Shown: positions 26,991 to 39,012 of the stretch, piece by piece
How positions within the stretch are numbered: the stretch's first letter is position 1
Layout of the letters: every line of letters starts with the position of its first letter
Source: Dasyornis broadbenti
Taxonomy: Eukaryota; Chordata; Aves; Passeriformes; Dasyornithidae
DNA: 64,000 nucleotides
Direction of reading: 5' to 3'
NCBI GenBank assembly: GCA_013397935.1
Contig: VZRN01001305.1
Coordinates: 3,905,562-3,969,561, forward strand
Translations under genes and position numbers: made by a program
The notes under the pieces: model-generated
Seen by the model: only the letters and a program-made list of their open reading frames with translations
What the model was told of the DNA's origin: nothing
Database searches by the model: none

Positions 26991-29762
26991 AACTTGGGCT
27001 CACTACTGAAACAGCAATGAGGGTGGGTGAATGGAATATTTTTATAAAGCCAAATCTAGTAATCCTATAAGCCTCAGCAAAACATATATTTAGAACATAC
27101 ATAATTAATAAATGAAGATACAGAGAACATACATAATATAGAAGGAGGTTTGCAATAGAGAACTTGAAGGCCCAGAAAATGTGACTCTCTGACACTATTT
27201 CAGTGCTGAGTGGGAATGTTTTTTCATGCTGTTTTAGATGTTGCATAAGTTTCCTTTATAAATTATTTTATTTTTAGTTTGATGTAGTGCACGTCTATAC
27301 ATAGCATTCAGTACAATGTAGGTGCTCAAATTAGCTCAGGTAATATGGGCAAAACATAGAGGTTAAGCAGTGTAAAACTTCATTAAACTAATTAGCCCCA
27401 CTTCTGTGAGATCTGAACACAGGAGGAAAAAATCTGGAAGTATAGTTTCAGTCACAGTTAAGCATAAGAGTGAATCATTGCTTTGTTATAGTAACTGGTA
27501 ATGATGTGCTGTATCACATCTTTGCAAGTTTCGTTAACAAGTTAATCAGCCAACCCTAAACTGATTTTCTTAAATAAAACCAAAAAAGTTTGAAACTTTT
27601 AATGTATTTTGAAGTGCATCAAGTTATTGAAGATTAAAGCAATTGACAAAGGACAGGCAAGGAATATAAATTTTCTTACTATGTTTGCAATGTGTGCTCA
27701 TTTTACTTTATTGTTTGAAGCTCTCCATGCTGTTTTATTTCTGTTAATGTGTTCTTCTCTTAATTAAATAAATCATATAATCAGGACAAACAGCTGTTCA
27801 CTAGAGTGACCTAATTAAGAGGATCTTACTGCTTTTCTGATTTGTATTACTAATAATGTTTATTGAATGGTATTTGAATACTTCCCAAATAAATTATGTT
27901 TCTCTAACTTCTATAGTCATTACAAAAAATGGTCATGCAGATAGGAAAGTCTGTGATATGAGTACTGGACCATTTGTAAGTCCTAGTAAAGCCTGACAAT
28001 TAGGTTAGCAGCTGATTATCCCAGTGAATGTCATAAATCTGCAAGATGTTGCAGAAAGTTAGACTGTGGCTGGAACTACTGCTAAAACTTCACCAAAAGA
28101 ACCACATGAAGCCATCCTTTGCTGTAGGCCAGTGGTTTAGCCCGGAGCAATGCTGGGTGGAAGTTGCTACAGGTGGAAGAAATCCATCATTATTCCTATG
28201 AAGAGTAGAAGCTGTTAGACCACAGCTAGGTTACAGCAGAGGAAATTGAGGTGTGTTTTATTTATCGTTGTTACATTTAATCATGAGTTTGTGTGAGATA
28301 TTCCTCTCAGCAGAGTTATGTTTATGCCAAACTTTTTAGTTAGGTAACTTGATTGAAAATCAGGTTCAGCTGTGTGGAGGGAGGGGACCTTAGGCTGCGT
28401 ATGACAGGTTGTAGCATGGCTGGGTGCTGCAGTGCTGGCCCTGCTGGAGTGACAAGGTGTAGGCTGGCCTGTGTGGGGTAGATGAAGTACACTCCCAGCT
28501 GCATCATTCCAGACAGAGATGTGTAAGCAAGAAAGAGGACTAAACATCTGACTTTTTCAGATGTATGGCTGGTCACCAGTGACCAGTTGGAAAATCACAG
28601 TTTGTTCCTTTAAAAATATAGTATGAAGCCTTCTTCAGAAGTAACGGATCACTTTCATATCTTCTGCTGTACTATCTCTGCCTCATGAGATCATCTTTAT
28701 TCCTTACAGTAGTTTCCTTAAGATTTGTTCCAGATTTACATTTTTTATTTTTACAAGGTAACCTCAGAGTCTTTTGTCATAGCGATTGCCATCCTTCTAA
28801 CAGAGAAACTCTGCTGAAACATGTTTCCTTTTAGATGGTGTTAAGACAATCTATTCAGGGTGATGGTTGGTCCTTCTAGCTCAATTAAAGAAAAACTAGT
28901 TGATAAATTGAATCCAAATCTGTCAACATTTTAACAAAAAGTAGTTTTACCTACCAAGTTAATTTTATATCTTTCCAAATTCTTTTACTAATTTTCAAAG
29001 ACAGTTTTACACAATGGCATTTTCTTGGGAACTGGAATATGATTAGTTTAATGAAATGTAGAAATGGGATGCTTCCAGCAATGCTGATTAAGGGGAAGAG
29101 GAGATGATGAGTTTTCTGTTGTATATAATATTTCTGGTTTGAAAATATGTGTGAAAATGGTTATGCTAAAAATGGAGAATTACATTTTTAGTTGTGATAA
29201 ATGATATTGGCTGTGTTAAATTCAGTAGAGTTATGCTGATTGAACAAAGCAAGCCTGGCCCTGAAAGAGATGACTTCTCCACGCCTTGCAGTGTGACTCC
29301 AAAAAGCCAATAGCCTCTTCTAAGGTTTGATTATCTACCTCTACATCTAGGAAGTAATACTTTGTTGGACACTCAAAATTTTGTGTTACTGCAAGGTTGT
29401 AATCATTGGGAAAGGTAAAAACACAGTCAGAAAGCCAGCCAGGCATATTAGTAAGGTGAGTTCTTAGATTTGAAGGAAACTGATGATTTAAAGTTTGTGT
29501 AGTCAAATGGAAACAGCTTGGTTTTTATTTGGGATGGTGGAAGGAGAGAAAGAAGTGAGGCAGGGGAGAGAAGGTTCCTGAAGAATATCTGGATTTTGGA
29601 GACAAGATAAATTTATATTTCTGTTATTTAGTGGAGTTCCCAGGTCACTATATTTGGGGTTCAGGAAACATTATATCTCCTTTTGCTGGAGGAAATGGAG
29701 ATTTAGACAAACACATTAGGATCCTAACAGTGAAGAACTGTGTAAGTATTTGTGGAATTGGA

Positions 29763-29820
29763 NNNNNNNNNNNNNNNNNNNNNNNNNNNNNNNNNNNNNN
29801 NNNNNNNNNNNNNNNNNNNN
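29763..29820. other. Assembly gap (58 N)
   Basis: Fifty-eight consecutive N. The true length of the missing DNA is unknown. Both flanks are ordinary AT-rich DNA without exon signals, so nothing suggests a lost exon, but one cannot be ruled out. Confidence 0.99.
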
Positions 29821-31901
29821 TTTTGATGAGGAGACTTACATTTTAATTTTATTACAGGAATCTTATTTGATAAGTAAAAAACATAATAGTTTTAACATGA
29901 TTCTTTCCAATGGTGTTTGCAATGATTTCTTTTGCACCATGGTAATTGTTCTAGCAATGAAAAAGATTTTCAAATGCTTTACAGTGCACGGCCAAACAAT
30001 ATGTAATTGAATGCAACTGTCATTGAAACAGACTGTTTTTCTGACCTGTTGTTTCATTGTGAACATGATGTTTATTTACCACCTTCATTACTGCAGCATT
30101 AGCATATAGAGAAGCTGTGCCTATCATCATGTACTTTCCTAACAGATGGCTACTAACTTCTTGAAGGCTTTTTTGTGCATGCTTAAAATATCCCATATTG
30201 GCACAAAATTTCTTTCCTCAGTGTGAAGTATGATTGTCCGGTTGCAATAGATTAATCTGCCTCTCCTCTGGCTTTTGAGCTTGTTTTGTACTGCAGCAAA
30301 CCAGGTTTTGAGTCTAATTTTACAAAATGATCAAAACTGCTTTTGATAATAACAAGGTGTGGAAAGTTCCATTCAGTTGCATAATCTCTGAGCAAACAGT
30401 TCTGGTTGTAGCAATAACTGAAGATGGCATTTCTGCCAGAAAAGGTGAAAAAAAATACCATTTGTATCTGCTCCACCATAATTGTCCTCTACAGACTTTC
30501 CAGCCTCAGGATTTAAATTCTTCCTTTTTCAGTCTCTGAGGCTGTGAGAATTTCCCTAGTCTGTGAAAAACTGACACCCCCCCCCCACCCCATCCTGTTC
30601 TGATACAGACTGATGGCTTGTGAACTGCCTGTACATTGCTGTAAGTCATGTTTTGTGTATTAATGCTGAGTGTACAGTGAGGAGCTCATTACTGAAGTAC
30701 TTAGGAGCTCCACATCATTCTTTGTGTGTGAGCTCAATATTCAATGATTACCTTTCCCAATGAGGTCTGGTTTGTTTTGGGGGTTTTTTTAGCCATAAGA
30801 TGTGTGTATGCACAATCTGCAAAGAGGAAAATACACAGTTTAGATCAGTACTGAATGGCTTTAATTTTGGGCAGATTTTCTTAAATGCTTAAGATAGAAC
30901 TCCACGTTTATCGGTGCTGGAGTTATAATTTGCAGAGATAAAAGGGAAGGTTTTTTCATTGTAAGTCAGTGTTCTATTATCCAGAGTGTAGTATATTTTT
31001 AATTCTGATTGCCATTGATTTTTTTAATTGGCATTGATTGCCTCTCAGCTTTGGTAAAAGGTATCTTGGAATTTAAAAATTCCAGCCTTTATTTGGTTTC
31101 TGTGCCTGTGTTTTATTGAATACTACCATGAATCTTTGGTTGCTTGTGTTTCAGTTATTATGCTCTTTTTTGAGCCTTGGGAAACTGTTCTTTTCCCGAT
31201 TTCAGTTAGCCTACCATGGCCTTTAGAAAAAAGTATTTCTATCTCAGGTTGTTCTACTTAAAACATACTTTTTTGTGGTTCTAATTATCACTCTGGATGG
31301 ACTTGGGTGATTCCTTATGCCTTATTCAATCTCCCTGAGAGGAAGCTTACATCTAAGAGGTAATAGTATAATCTGAATGGGTAAAATAGATTATGCAGAC
31401 TATATGTATAATATTAGCTGAAAAAAAATTATTTAGTCTAGGAATGTGTATGCAATGTAATGTCTGCTGTGCCGGGGGTTTTGTAATGGCTTTGGAAGCA
31501 ATCCACACTGGTTTTTATTTTCACAATGATTTTCTGATACAGTTTCAATCATATGTGTACTAGTTCTCTGTGGTTCCTGCTTATTTTTCACTCCATCTAT
31601 TGTTCCTTTCCACTGTCAGCTTTTTCGTAATGTCGTCTTTCAGAAGCTGAAATGATTGTGTAAATTTCGCATTCAGTTTCCACATCTTGTTCCTGGCTGC
31701 TTACGACTCATCTATCAACTTTTCAAACCAATGAGTGTTTCCTTTGTGTTTTGGTCTCTTTTGGAGAGTCAGTTCTTGACTTTACACTTATGCTATAGTT
31801 TCCTTCTCATAGAAGTAAGATAATGATTATTCCATTGTGTGTGATTAAATAATTGCACTGAATACCTATTTCTCTATGCTATTATTAAAACAGTTTTGTT
31901 A

Positions 31902-31932
31902 GTACTATAATAAACCAAGGTACTATAATAAA
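31902..31932. repeat. 13-bp direct repeat
   Basis: GTACTATAATAAA occurs at 31902-31914 and again at 31920-31932. It is a small local duplication. Confidence 0.8.
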
Positions 31933-34290
31933 ATAACATGTAAAGCCACGTTAATACTGGGCAGCATTTGAAATCTAAGCACTGAATGGCAAATACTTTC
32001 TCAGTTTAAATTTTAATCTTTGGACAGAAAACAAGTATTAAAATTCTCAAAAATGCAGAAGTATGTCAAGAGTCATGATACCAGTGTTTGGAAATTTACC
32101 TCTAAGTAGGTACTAGTAGACATTTGTTTCAGTAAGTAATTAACATTTTGCTAATTTTCTTTTTCCAATTTAATTGTCCTTGAATGTAAACAATTTTTAG
32201 GTTCATTACTTCCCCTTTGGAGAGTACTGAAGGAAGAAAATCTTGACTTAGGAGGACTTAATCAGGAAGAGTTTCTAAGTATGTGTATTCAAATCCAACT
32301 ATTTCTATGTGATTAAATGATACAGTTCTTCAATCATGGAAACAAACCACCATTCCTTAAGTGGAGTCACTTCGCTGTGTAAAGCTTAGTGTATTTGTAA
32401 TATTTTTGTATTTGGAATTTGCAAGTGTACTCTGCACTTGGCACTTCCTGAGCTTTGGGTTTAGGATGAAATGTATCACAGAAATATGCTCTATATGATG
32501 AGAGGCAATGAATATATATTGCTGTATTTGTTTCTGAAGAACCAGTTATGACCACAGTGGTAAATATCAGGTTATCCCACTTAGAGAGTTAATTGACAAA
32601 ACAATAGTGAAATGAAGCGAAAGTGGGAAAGGGAGAGAAAGTATGAATGCATTTTGGTAAAAAGGAGTTCTAAGAAGAACCAGATGTAGTTAAATATGGA
32701 AGAGTTAATAATGGAGAAATTAGTTTTGGCTGCCCTCTGACAGAACACCTATTTCTCATTGCAGGCTTAAGCTTAATTTTGGTATTGAACAAATCTGGCC
32801 CCTAGCTTTTGGCATAAAAGTCTAGAACACATTTTCAGTGCTCTGGTAAGCAAAAGCAGACTACGTTTGTGCCTGGCTATGTTTACAGAAGGAAAAGAAG
32901 TCAAATATAAAATACTTAAATCTTAACTGTAACAAAACCTTCTGGTGATTGTTCCTTCTCAGGAATCTTTATTTACTCTATTTCTTGGAATTCACAGTTA
33001 TTTGCCATTCTAGGAGACTCTCTCTAGAAAAGTTATCACAAAATGAGCTTACTGTATTCTTCCCGTCTTGTTGCTAAGTAAGCCATAGACTATTTCTAGA
33101 AAGGACTCCATAAACCCAAAAAACCCCAATTCATATGGGAGAGCTTGAAAGAAATGAATCCTGGCAGTTTGTTCTAATGTCATTAGTGAAATAGATCCTT
33201 CATGTTTCAGTGGCTTATGAGTCCTAATCATCATGACTTTTTTTTTTTACTCTAATAATTGTGAACAGCTTGTGATTCACTGATATAAAACTAATGTCTT
33301 CCAGCAATAGCAACATGACTGTAGACTTAGTCTAAAGTGGGAATCCTGCCAAAAACAATTGCAGTTTCTGCATTATCCACTGGATTACCATTGTATTTAG
33401 AAATACAGTCCCTTCTTTCCCTTTCTGCTTCTATAAGACAAAAAAAACCTAGAAAAATTGCAAGAATTTGTCTTAGACAAAGTCTAAATGCTTATTTGTA
33501 ACATGTTTTTTATTACATGGCATAGGTGCCTGCCTACTTACTTTTAGTGGAATTTCACACAGAAAAGCACAACAGTAAGGTTCTTCAGTGTGCAACTGTG
33601 ACACTGATCACTGGTGATGAAAATTTATTTTTGCCCAGATTATACTTGATCCTGATTTTTTCTGGCTGACCCAGATGTGAGTTATGTCCATATTCGAAGA
33701 TTTGTGTTAGAGAGATTTTGTCTCACATTAAGGGAGCCCTGGTTGAATTAAATGGGACATTATCTCTGTTTTGGAGGTTTCATAATAATTTTAAAAATAT
33801 AAAGTGTTTTTGCTTTTACCGTATTATTTGTTGCGATTGTTTACACATTTGTATGTGTAATTCAGCTTTTAAACTGAAGTTCCTCTAGGTACTTAGAACT
33901 GCAGTGACTTGACTTTTCCAGCTAGAGGTGGTGCTTTTCACTTGTCTTTCACTTTGTGCAGGAGATGAGATCAAAATTCCAATTTTACCAGCCTTTCCCA
34001 GAAGACACATGTATGTAAGGACTGATGATTTATCAGGTGTAAAGATTATTAAATGGAGAGTTGTTCACTGTGTTAGTCCAAGAGAGCTGTATTTAAGTAA
34101 GTTGTGATGAGAGGTGGTATGAGTTTGTGCCTTGTCAGGGAGGATGTTCAGTTTGAAAGAACAGCAGTTGTATTCTGAAGAGAGTAGTCTGGGTGCTTGT
34201 TTTCACCACTAAAGAGGTACAGTGGAGCACAGGCCAGGAGTATTAACAGGTCTGTCTTGTGGGTGGAAAGTGGAATAACACCTTTTACCC

Positions 34291-34412
34291 TGTCCTGGGT
34301 TAACCCTACCAGCTGCAAAACACTCACACAGCCACTCACTCTTCACTCTGTCCCTAGTGTACAGCGGAGAAAACAGGAAAAGCAAAAATGAGAAAATGCA
34401 TGGGTCAAGGTA
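34291..34412 (+). mobile_element. 5' fragment of an endogenous-retrovirus LTR
   Basis: The segment opens with TGTCCTGGGTTAACCC, then a CACTCACACAGCC stretch, and runs to a GAGAAAATGCATGGGTCAAGGT motif. From memory this order matches the 5' start of a common bird LTR family. Similarity stops after about 120 bases, so the rest of the LTR is lost or too decayed to see. No target duplication could be defined. Confidence 0.5.
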
Positions 34413-34999
34413 AAGCTCTCCAGTGTCAGGAAGGTGAGGAAAGGATGGGTGGTGATTCTGAAAAGGCATCACCTATGGTTTTCAAATTCTCTCATTGTTG
34501 GCTGCTGTAGGGAACATGATTCCATCTATGCCTAAGATGGCTGACGGAAGAAAAGCAGTAAGTGTGACAGGAGATATGGTAGCATCCTAGGTATTGGCAG
34601 TACTGACATAAAACATTTTTCTTTTCCAGTGGTCCTTTGATGAGGCTGTTTTTGTCTCTGTCACCTTATATGCAGCATTAAAATGGTTTAATACAGAAGG
34701 TCACAGTAGTGTACTAGTAACAGTCTTCTGCAAGATTCTCATCCAGGAATCCAGAAGTAAACTGATGGTTTATTTTAATGTGCATTTTTGAAAGTGAGTT
34801 ATGAAGCATTAATGCCTTTATTGTGGTAAGTCCAGACAGTATTTAGCCTTCGCTGCACATGGGAAACAATTATTCATGAGTGTGTGGGGAGGTAGTGAGT
34901 TGGTTTTGCCTCAGTGAGAGCATAATGATGTGGAATAGAACAAGGAGTTCCAGTAACTTAAACAGTAAAGCTGTTCAGAAAATTCACAGCCTTTTTCAG
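34413..34999. other. Non-coding interval between LTR fragment and CR1
   Basis: No gene or clear repeat was recognised. The last part may belong to the 5' untranslated region of the CR1 that follows; its left boundary is not sharp. Confidence 0.4.
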
Positions 35000-35050
35000 A
35001 AGTCTTTGTTCAACATGATACAGCTGCCCAGGCAGGGTTCTGACAGGAAC

Positions 35051-35975
35051 ATGGTGAAACACAGATGTCGGGCTATAGGGTGCAGCCTGCCCTTCCAGTA
35101 CTGACCACCAGCAGTGAGCACTCCTATGGGAGATGTGCCTGGATAGGGGAACTCTTCTGGTCAGTGACAGAGTTCTGAAAGGTGAGTAGGTTGAGGAGTG
35201 GCAGTGAGAGCAAGAGGGAGAGACTGATGGTATTGTACTCTGTCTGAGACAAGCTGGACAGGCACACCGGATACGCGATAGAGGGGATTCCCTTTCCTCT
35301 CTTTGCCTGGGTGCACACAGTGACTTAAGGGATATGGGGCAATGGTGATGGGTTCCTACCTGGTGTGTCTCCTCTGTGAATGCCCCACATTCCCAGATGC
35401 CCTCCAGGAAAAGGTATAAGGCTCTGCAAGTGAAACTGAGTAATAACAAGGATCATGGTTCATCCAGCAATGAGGTGTTGCTGAGGTTGGCTTACCCTCT
35501 GCAACAAAATTGCTTCCATGAAGAAAAAAAGATGGATCATTTTCAGAGGAGACTCCCCTCTAAAGGGAATAGAAGGCACCTTATGCCAACCAGACCCATT
35601 TCTTAGGGAAGTCTGCTGCCTCCCTGGGGCTTGGTTTTAAGACATGAAGAGAGAGCTTCCTGCCTCGAATACTGCCTTTGATTGATTATCCTTGATTGAT
35701 TTTTCTCATGTTGGCAGCAATGAAGTTGCAACAAGTCTGAGAGCAACCAAGAGACTTCAGGGACTTGGGACCACTGGTTGAGGGATCAGGAGCATAAGTG
35801 GCATTTTTGTCTATGCTTCCAGGTGCAGGGAAGATCAGGGAAGAAACAGAAAGAATCAGCAAGCCAGCAGATCAATACCTGGCTCTGAGCCTGGTGCTAT
35901 CAGTAGAATTTTTTTTTTCCTTTTTTTTTTTGGTCGTGGGTCAGTTGACTTGACACCAAGTCTGCTGGGGCTGGG
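35051..35975 (+). pseudogene. CR1 ORF1 remnant (SGNH/GDSL-esterase-type protein)
   Basis: CR1 ORF1 encodes a nucleic-acid-binding protein with an esterase-like domain. Here the start region (MVKHRCRAIGC) is followed by stops. A second open piece, 35376-35606, has the conserved SSNEVLLRLAYPL stretch. The catalytic block GDS is read in another frame at 35548-35556 and runs on through FLREVCCLPGAW to a stop. Later parts (LRATKRLQGLG, then the CREDQGRNRK region) are still recognisable. A T-rich insertion near 35910-35932 disrupts the end. At least one frameshift and several stops make it non-functional. Identification is from memory of bird CR1 ORF1. Confidence 0.75.
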
Positions 35976-35979
35976 ATGG

Positions 35980-37265
35980 GAAAGTCCCAGTTGTCTGGAA
36001 ATTAGCAAATGTGACACTCATCCACAAGAGTCAGAAGGATGACCTGGCCTGTCAGCCAAACCTCAGTGTTAGGGAAGGTCATGGAGCAGGTCATCTTGAG
36101 TGCTGTCACAAGGCACATGCAGATCAAACAGGTGATCATGCCTGGACAGCACAGATTTGTGAAAAGCAGTTCCTGCATGTCCAGCCTGATCTTCTATAGC
36201 AAGATGACCTGCTTGGTGGATGAGGGAAAGGCTATGAATCTTTAGTAAACTTAGTGCACTTTAGTAAAGCCTTTGACACCATTTTCCACAGCATTCTCGT
36301 GGAGAAACTAATTGCTTATGGCTTGGAGGAGTGAAAAACTGGCTAAATTGTCAGGCCCAGAGAGCAGTGATTATGAATAGAGTTCCATCCAGCTGGCAGC
36401 CAGTCAAGTGGTGTTCCCCAGGGCTCAGTGTTGGGGTCAGCCCTGTTTGATGTATTTATCAACAGTCTGGACAAGAGGATCAGTCAGATTGCAGGGGACA
36501 TCAAGTTGGGTGGGAGTGTTGGTTTGCTGGGGGATTGGAAGGCTCCACAGAAGGATCTGGACAGGCTGGATCAATGGACCAAGGTCAATTGTAAGAGGTT
36601 CAACAAGGCCAAATACTGGATCTGCACTTGGATCGCAACCACCCCATGCAGAGCTACAGACTGGGGGAAGAGCGGCTGGAAAGCTGCTGGTGGAAAAGGA
36701 CAACGAGAGGGTGTTGGTCAACAGCCCGCTGAACATGAGCTAGCATGTGCCCAGGTGGCCAAAAAGGCCTAGTGGCATCCTGGCCTGTATCAGCAACAGT
36801 GTGGCCAGCAGGACCAGGGCAGTGACTTCCCTCTGTACTCAGTACTGGTGAGGCCAAACCTTGAGTCCTGTGCCCAGTTTTGGGCCCCTCACTACAAGAG
36901 AGATACTGAGGTGCTAAAGTGAGTGCAGAGAAGGGCAACACAGCTGATGTAGGCACTGGAGCACAAGTCCTGTGAGGAGCAACTGAGGGAGCTGGGAGAG
37001 TTTAACCTGGAGTAAAGGAGGCTCAGGGGAGCCTACAACTGCCTGGAAGGAGGGTGTAGCAATGTGGAAAATGGTCTCTGCTCCCAGGTAAAAGGCAGTA
37101 GAAGAGGAAATTGCCTCAGGTTGAGATAGGGGACATTTAGACTGGATATTAGGAAAAATTTCTTTGTGGAAGGGGTTAGGAGGCATTGGAACAATTGTCC
37201 CGGGGAAGCTGTTGAGTAACTATTCCTGAATGTCTTTAAAAGATGTTGAGATGTGACACTTGGGG
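35980..37265 (+). pseudogene. CR1 ORF2 reverse transcriptase, 5'-deleted and catalytically broken
   Basis: Recognisable blocks in order are: GKVMEQVILSAVTRH (~36075), LVDEGKAM followed by FSKAFDTIFHSILVEKL after a stop (~36220-36310), GVPQGSVLG-type block (~36410), LFDVFINSLDKR, and the active-site block. The usual ADD of the active site reads AGD (36491-36499), so the first catalytic aspartate is lost. Downstream are RFNKAKYW, CAQVAKKA and the C-terminal WAPHYKR-type region with frame changes. The endonuclease domain and the RT fingers are missing. The order and spacing fit CR1 ORF2. Confidence 0.85.
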
Positions 37266-37357
37266 ACATGGTTTAATGGCGGACTTGGGCAGTGCTGGGC
37301 TAATGGTTGGACTCTGATCTTAAAGTTTATTTGCACTCAGAACAATTCTATGATTCT

Positions 37358-38772
37358 GTACTGATTTGCAGTTGGAACGGAAAGGGCTTGACCATCTTGT
37401 ACTCTAGCCCTGGAAAACCTGCAGCATCCTTTTATAAAGAGGTGTTACTCATCAAGTTTTTTTAATCACTTGTATTCTCTCACCTGAGGCAAAATTCTGA
37501 CCTAATTAAAGTTAATAGGTGAAAACTTAAAACTGGCGGACTCAGAATTTCACTCATACTGTTTAGGTGCTTTTAATTGGAGTATAGGAATAATTAGGGC
37601 GTGAGAGATGACTGGTAGCAAAGATACATAGGCAAAGCCATGAAAAGGGAATAGCAATGAGCAGTAACAGGCATAAAGAGATATCTTTTTAAAAAAAGAA
37701 GCATAATTTTAAAAATAAAGATACAGTAACTTTGAAAGATAAAAAAAATGTATTCTTTCAAATCTAAGAAATTCTAAAATTAAATCAATTTATTTTTGCA
37801 CTTAAATGAATTGTATTTAAGGAATAGTGCTCTAAAATGGCTGGGCAAAATTAGCATCAATTACACTGTGATTTCTATCTATAAGCAGGTCAGGTGTCTC
37901 TAGAAGGATGTGTCTAGTTCAAGGTGACTCTGCAAACCAACTAATGCATAAGTGATAAGTGTGAATTAATCAGAGATGAATATTTCCTGACTGTACCCTG
38001 GGTTTAGAACTTAGGCACGAGTATACCTTGCAACTTCAAAGAAAGGAATACTCCAGAAGAACCAGTTCTTTTGCACAGGCTGCAGTGGTCAGTCTCATTC
38101 ATCAGCTGGCTTGAATTGTCTCTACTGATAAAAAGTGAATGATCAGCATGTTACTTACACCTATGAGGTTATTCTTCCTGCAACATGACTGCAAGTGTCA
38201 TCCAGAAGGACCATTAAAATAATGCTTTGATACAGGAAGGTTCTAAAGCAAATAGACTTCTTACTGCTCTTGGTAGATTTGGGTTTAGTTTTGGCTTTAT
38301 ATTTCCACGAATGGAAAGTAATTTAAAGTATTTTGTAAAATGCTCAGTGAGTCTTCACATCAGAACCAGTTTATTTTTAACATGACAAAACTTTTATTTT
38401 CATGATGCTATTCATGGTCATAATGTCTCATTTTTTGAAATGCAACTGCTGTTGATGTCTGCATCACTATTCTTTACAACATAAACTGAATTTAAGAGTA
38501 AATTGGTGTGTTTTATTTCTGAAATTATTGTCTGGGAGTGTGAACCACAGATCTGATATTTTCTTTTTGTTGTTTTTTTCTGGAGTAATTTTCTGTTACT
38601 GATTGATAATGCTAACAGATTATCTCCATAGCAGAGTATTACTTTTTTGCCTGTTATTTATGTGATCAGACACTTTTCAGTGTACATTTCTCATAAATAT
38701 TAACATCATAGAGTTTTCAATGATTTTTTAAAATAAATTCTCCCCCTAATTGTCTGTCTTTCTTCTTCCTAG
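37358..38772. other. End of probable GRIA2 intron 2
   Basis: AT-rich DNA without recognised repeats leads into exon 3. The last ~30 bases are a strong pyrimidine tract ending in TTCTTCTTCCTAG, a good 3' splice site. Confidence 0.7.
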
Positions 38773-39012
38773 TCTGCTCCCAGTTTTCAAGAGGAGTCTT
38801 TGCTATTTTTGGATTCTATGACAAGAAGTCTGTAAATACTATAACATCATTCTGTGGGACTCTTCATGTCTCCTTCATAACTCCCAGCTTCCCAACAGAT
38901 GGAACACATCCCTTTGTCATTCAGATGAGACCTGACCTCAAGGGAGCTCTTCTTAGCTTGATCGAATACTATCAGTGGACCAAGTTTGCATATTTGTACG
39001 ACAGTGACAGAG
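38773..39012 (+). CDS. GRIA2: GRIA2 exon 3 (AMPA receptor GluA2, amino-terminal domain)
   Basis: GluA2 is a subunit of the glutamate-gated AMPA channel at excitatory synapses. This 240-bp exon encodes about residues 77-156 plus the first base of codon 157, in the periplasmic-binding-protein-like amino-terminal domain that drives subunit assembly. It reads CSQFSRGVFAIFGFYDKKS and ends in KFAYLYDSDR. The cysteine at 78 is one half of the domain's conserved disulfide; its partner is in exon 7. Entry phase is 2 bases completing a codon begun in exon 2. The acceptor is CCTAG and the donor GAG|GTAAGG. From memory, mammals have YYQWDKF where this copy has YYQWTKF (position 146), and GVYAIF where it has GVFAIF. 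No frame break. Paralogues GRIA1, 3 and 4 differ more in this stretch. Confidence 0.97.

Larger units (their letters stand above)
20871..34290. other. Non-coding, AT-rich DNA, probably GRIA2 intron 2
   Basis: No exon or well-preserved transposon was recognised over 13.4 kb. It contains a T/G-rich tract (26927-26990), an assembly gap (29763-29820), a run of C near 30577-30590, and a small direct repeat (31902-31932). Open frames on the minus strand at 29231-29506 and 30252-30479 look somewhat protein-like but match nothing I know. Confidence 0.5.
35000..37357 (+). mobile_element. CR1 LINE retrotransposon, internally deleted and decayed
   Basis: Both ends of the element are present. At the left is an ORF1 remnant, starting near the ATG at 35051 with a Cys-containing head; it later carries the GDS of an SGNH/esterase-type domain (35548-35556). 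At the right, from about 35980, is ORF2 reverse transcriptase, then a 3' UTR and the CR1 tail TTCTATGATTCTGTA (~37343-37357). The endonuclease and the start of the RT appear deleted at ~35975-35985, where ORF1 end sequence passes directly into mid-RT sequence. Frameshifts and stops break both frames. Most CR1 copies keep only the 3' end, so retention of ORF1 is less common. The element is dead and probably lies in GRIA2 intron 2. Confidence 0.88.

Noticed and set aside
26860..27246. 128-codon minus-strand frame
   Set aside because: It runs through an A/C-rich tract giving Lys/Thr repeats; composition looks random.
34958..35449. Minus-strand open frame of 163 codons, the longest in the window
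   Set aside because: It lies antisense to the CR1 ORF1 remnant; its length comes from the opposite strand's former coding sequence.
36437..36956. Minus-strand open frames over the right part of the CR1
   Set aside because: They are shadows of the CR1 ORF2 reverse-transcriptase sequence.
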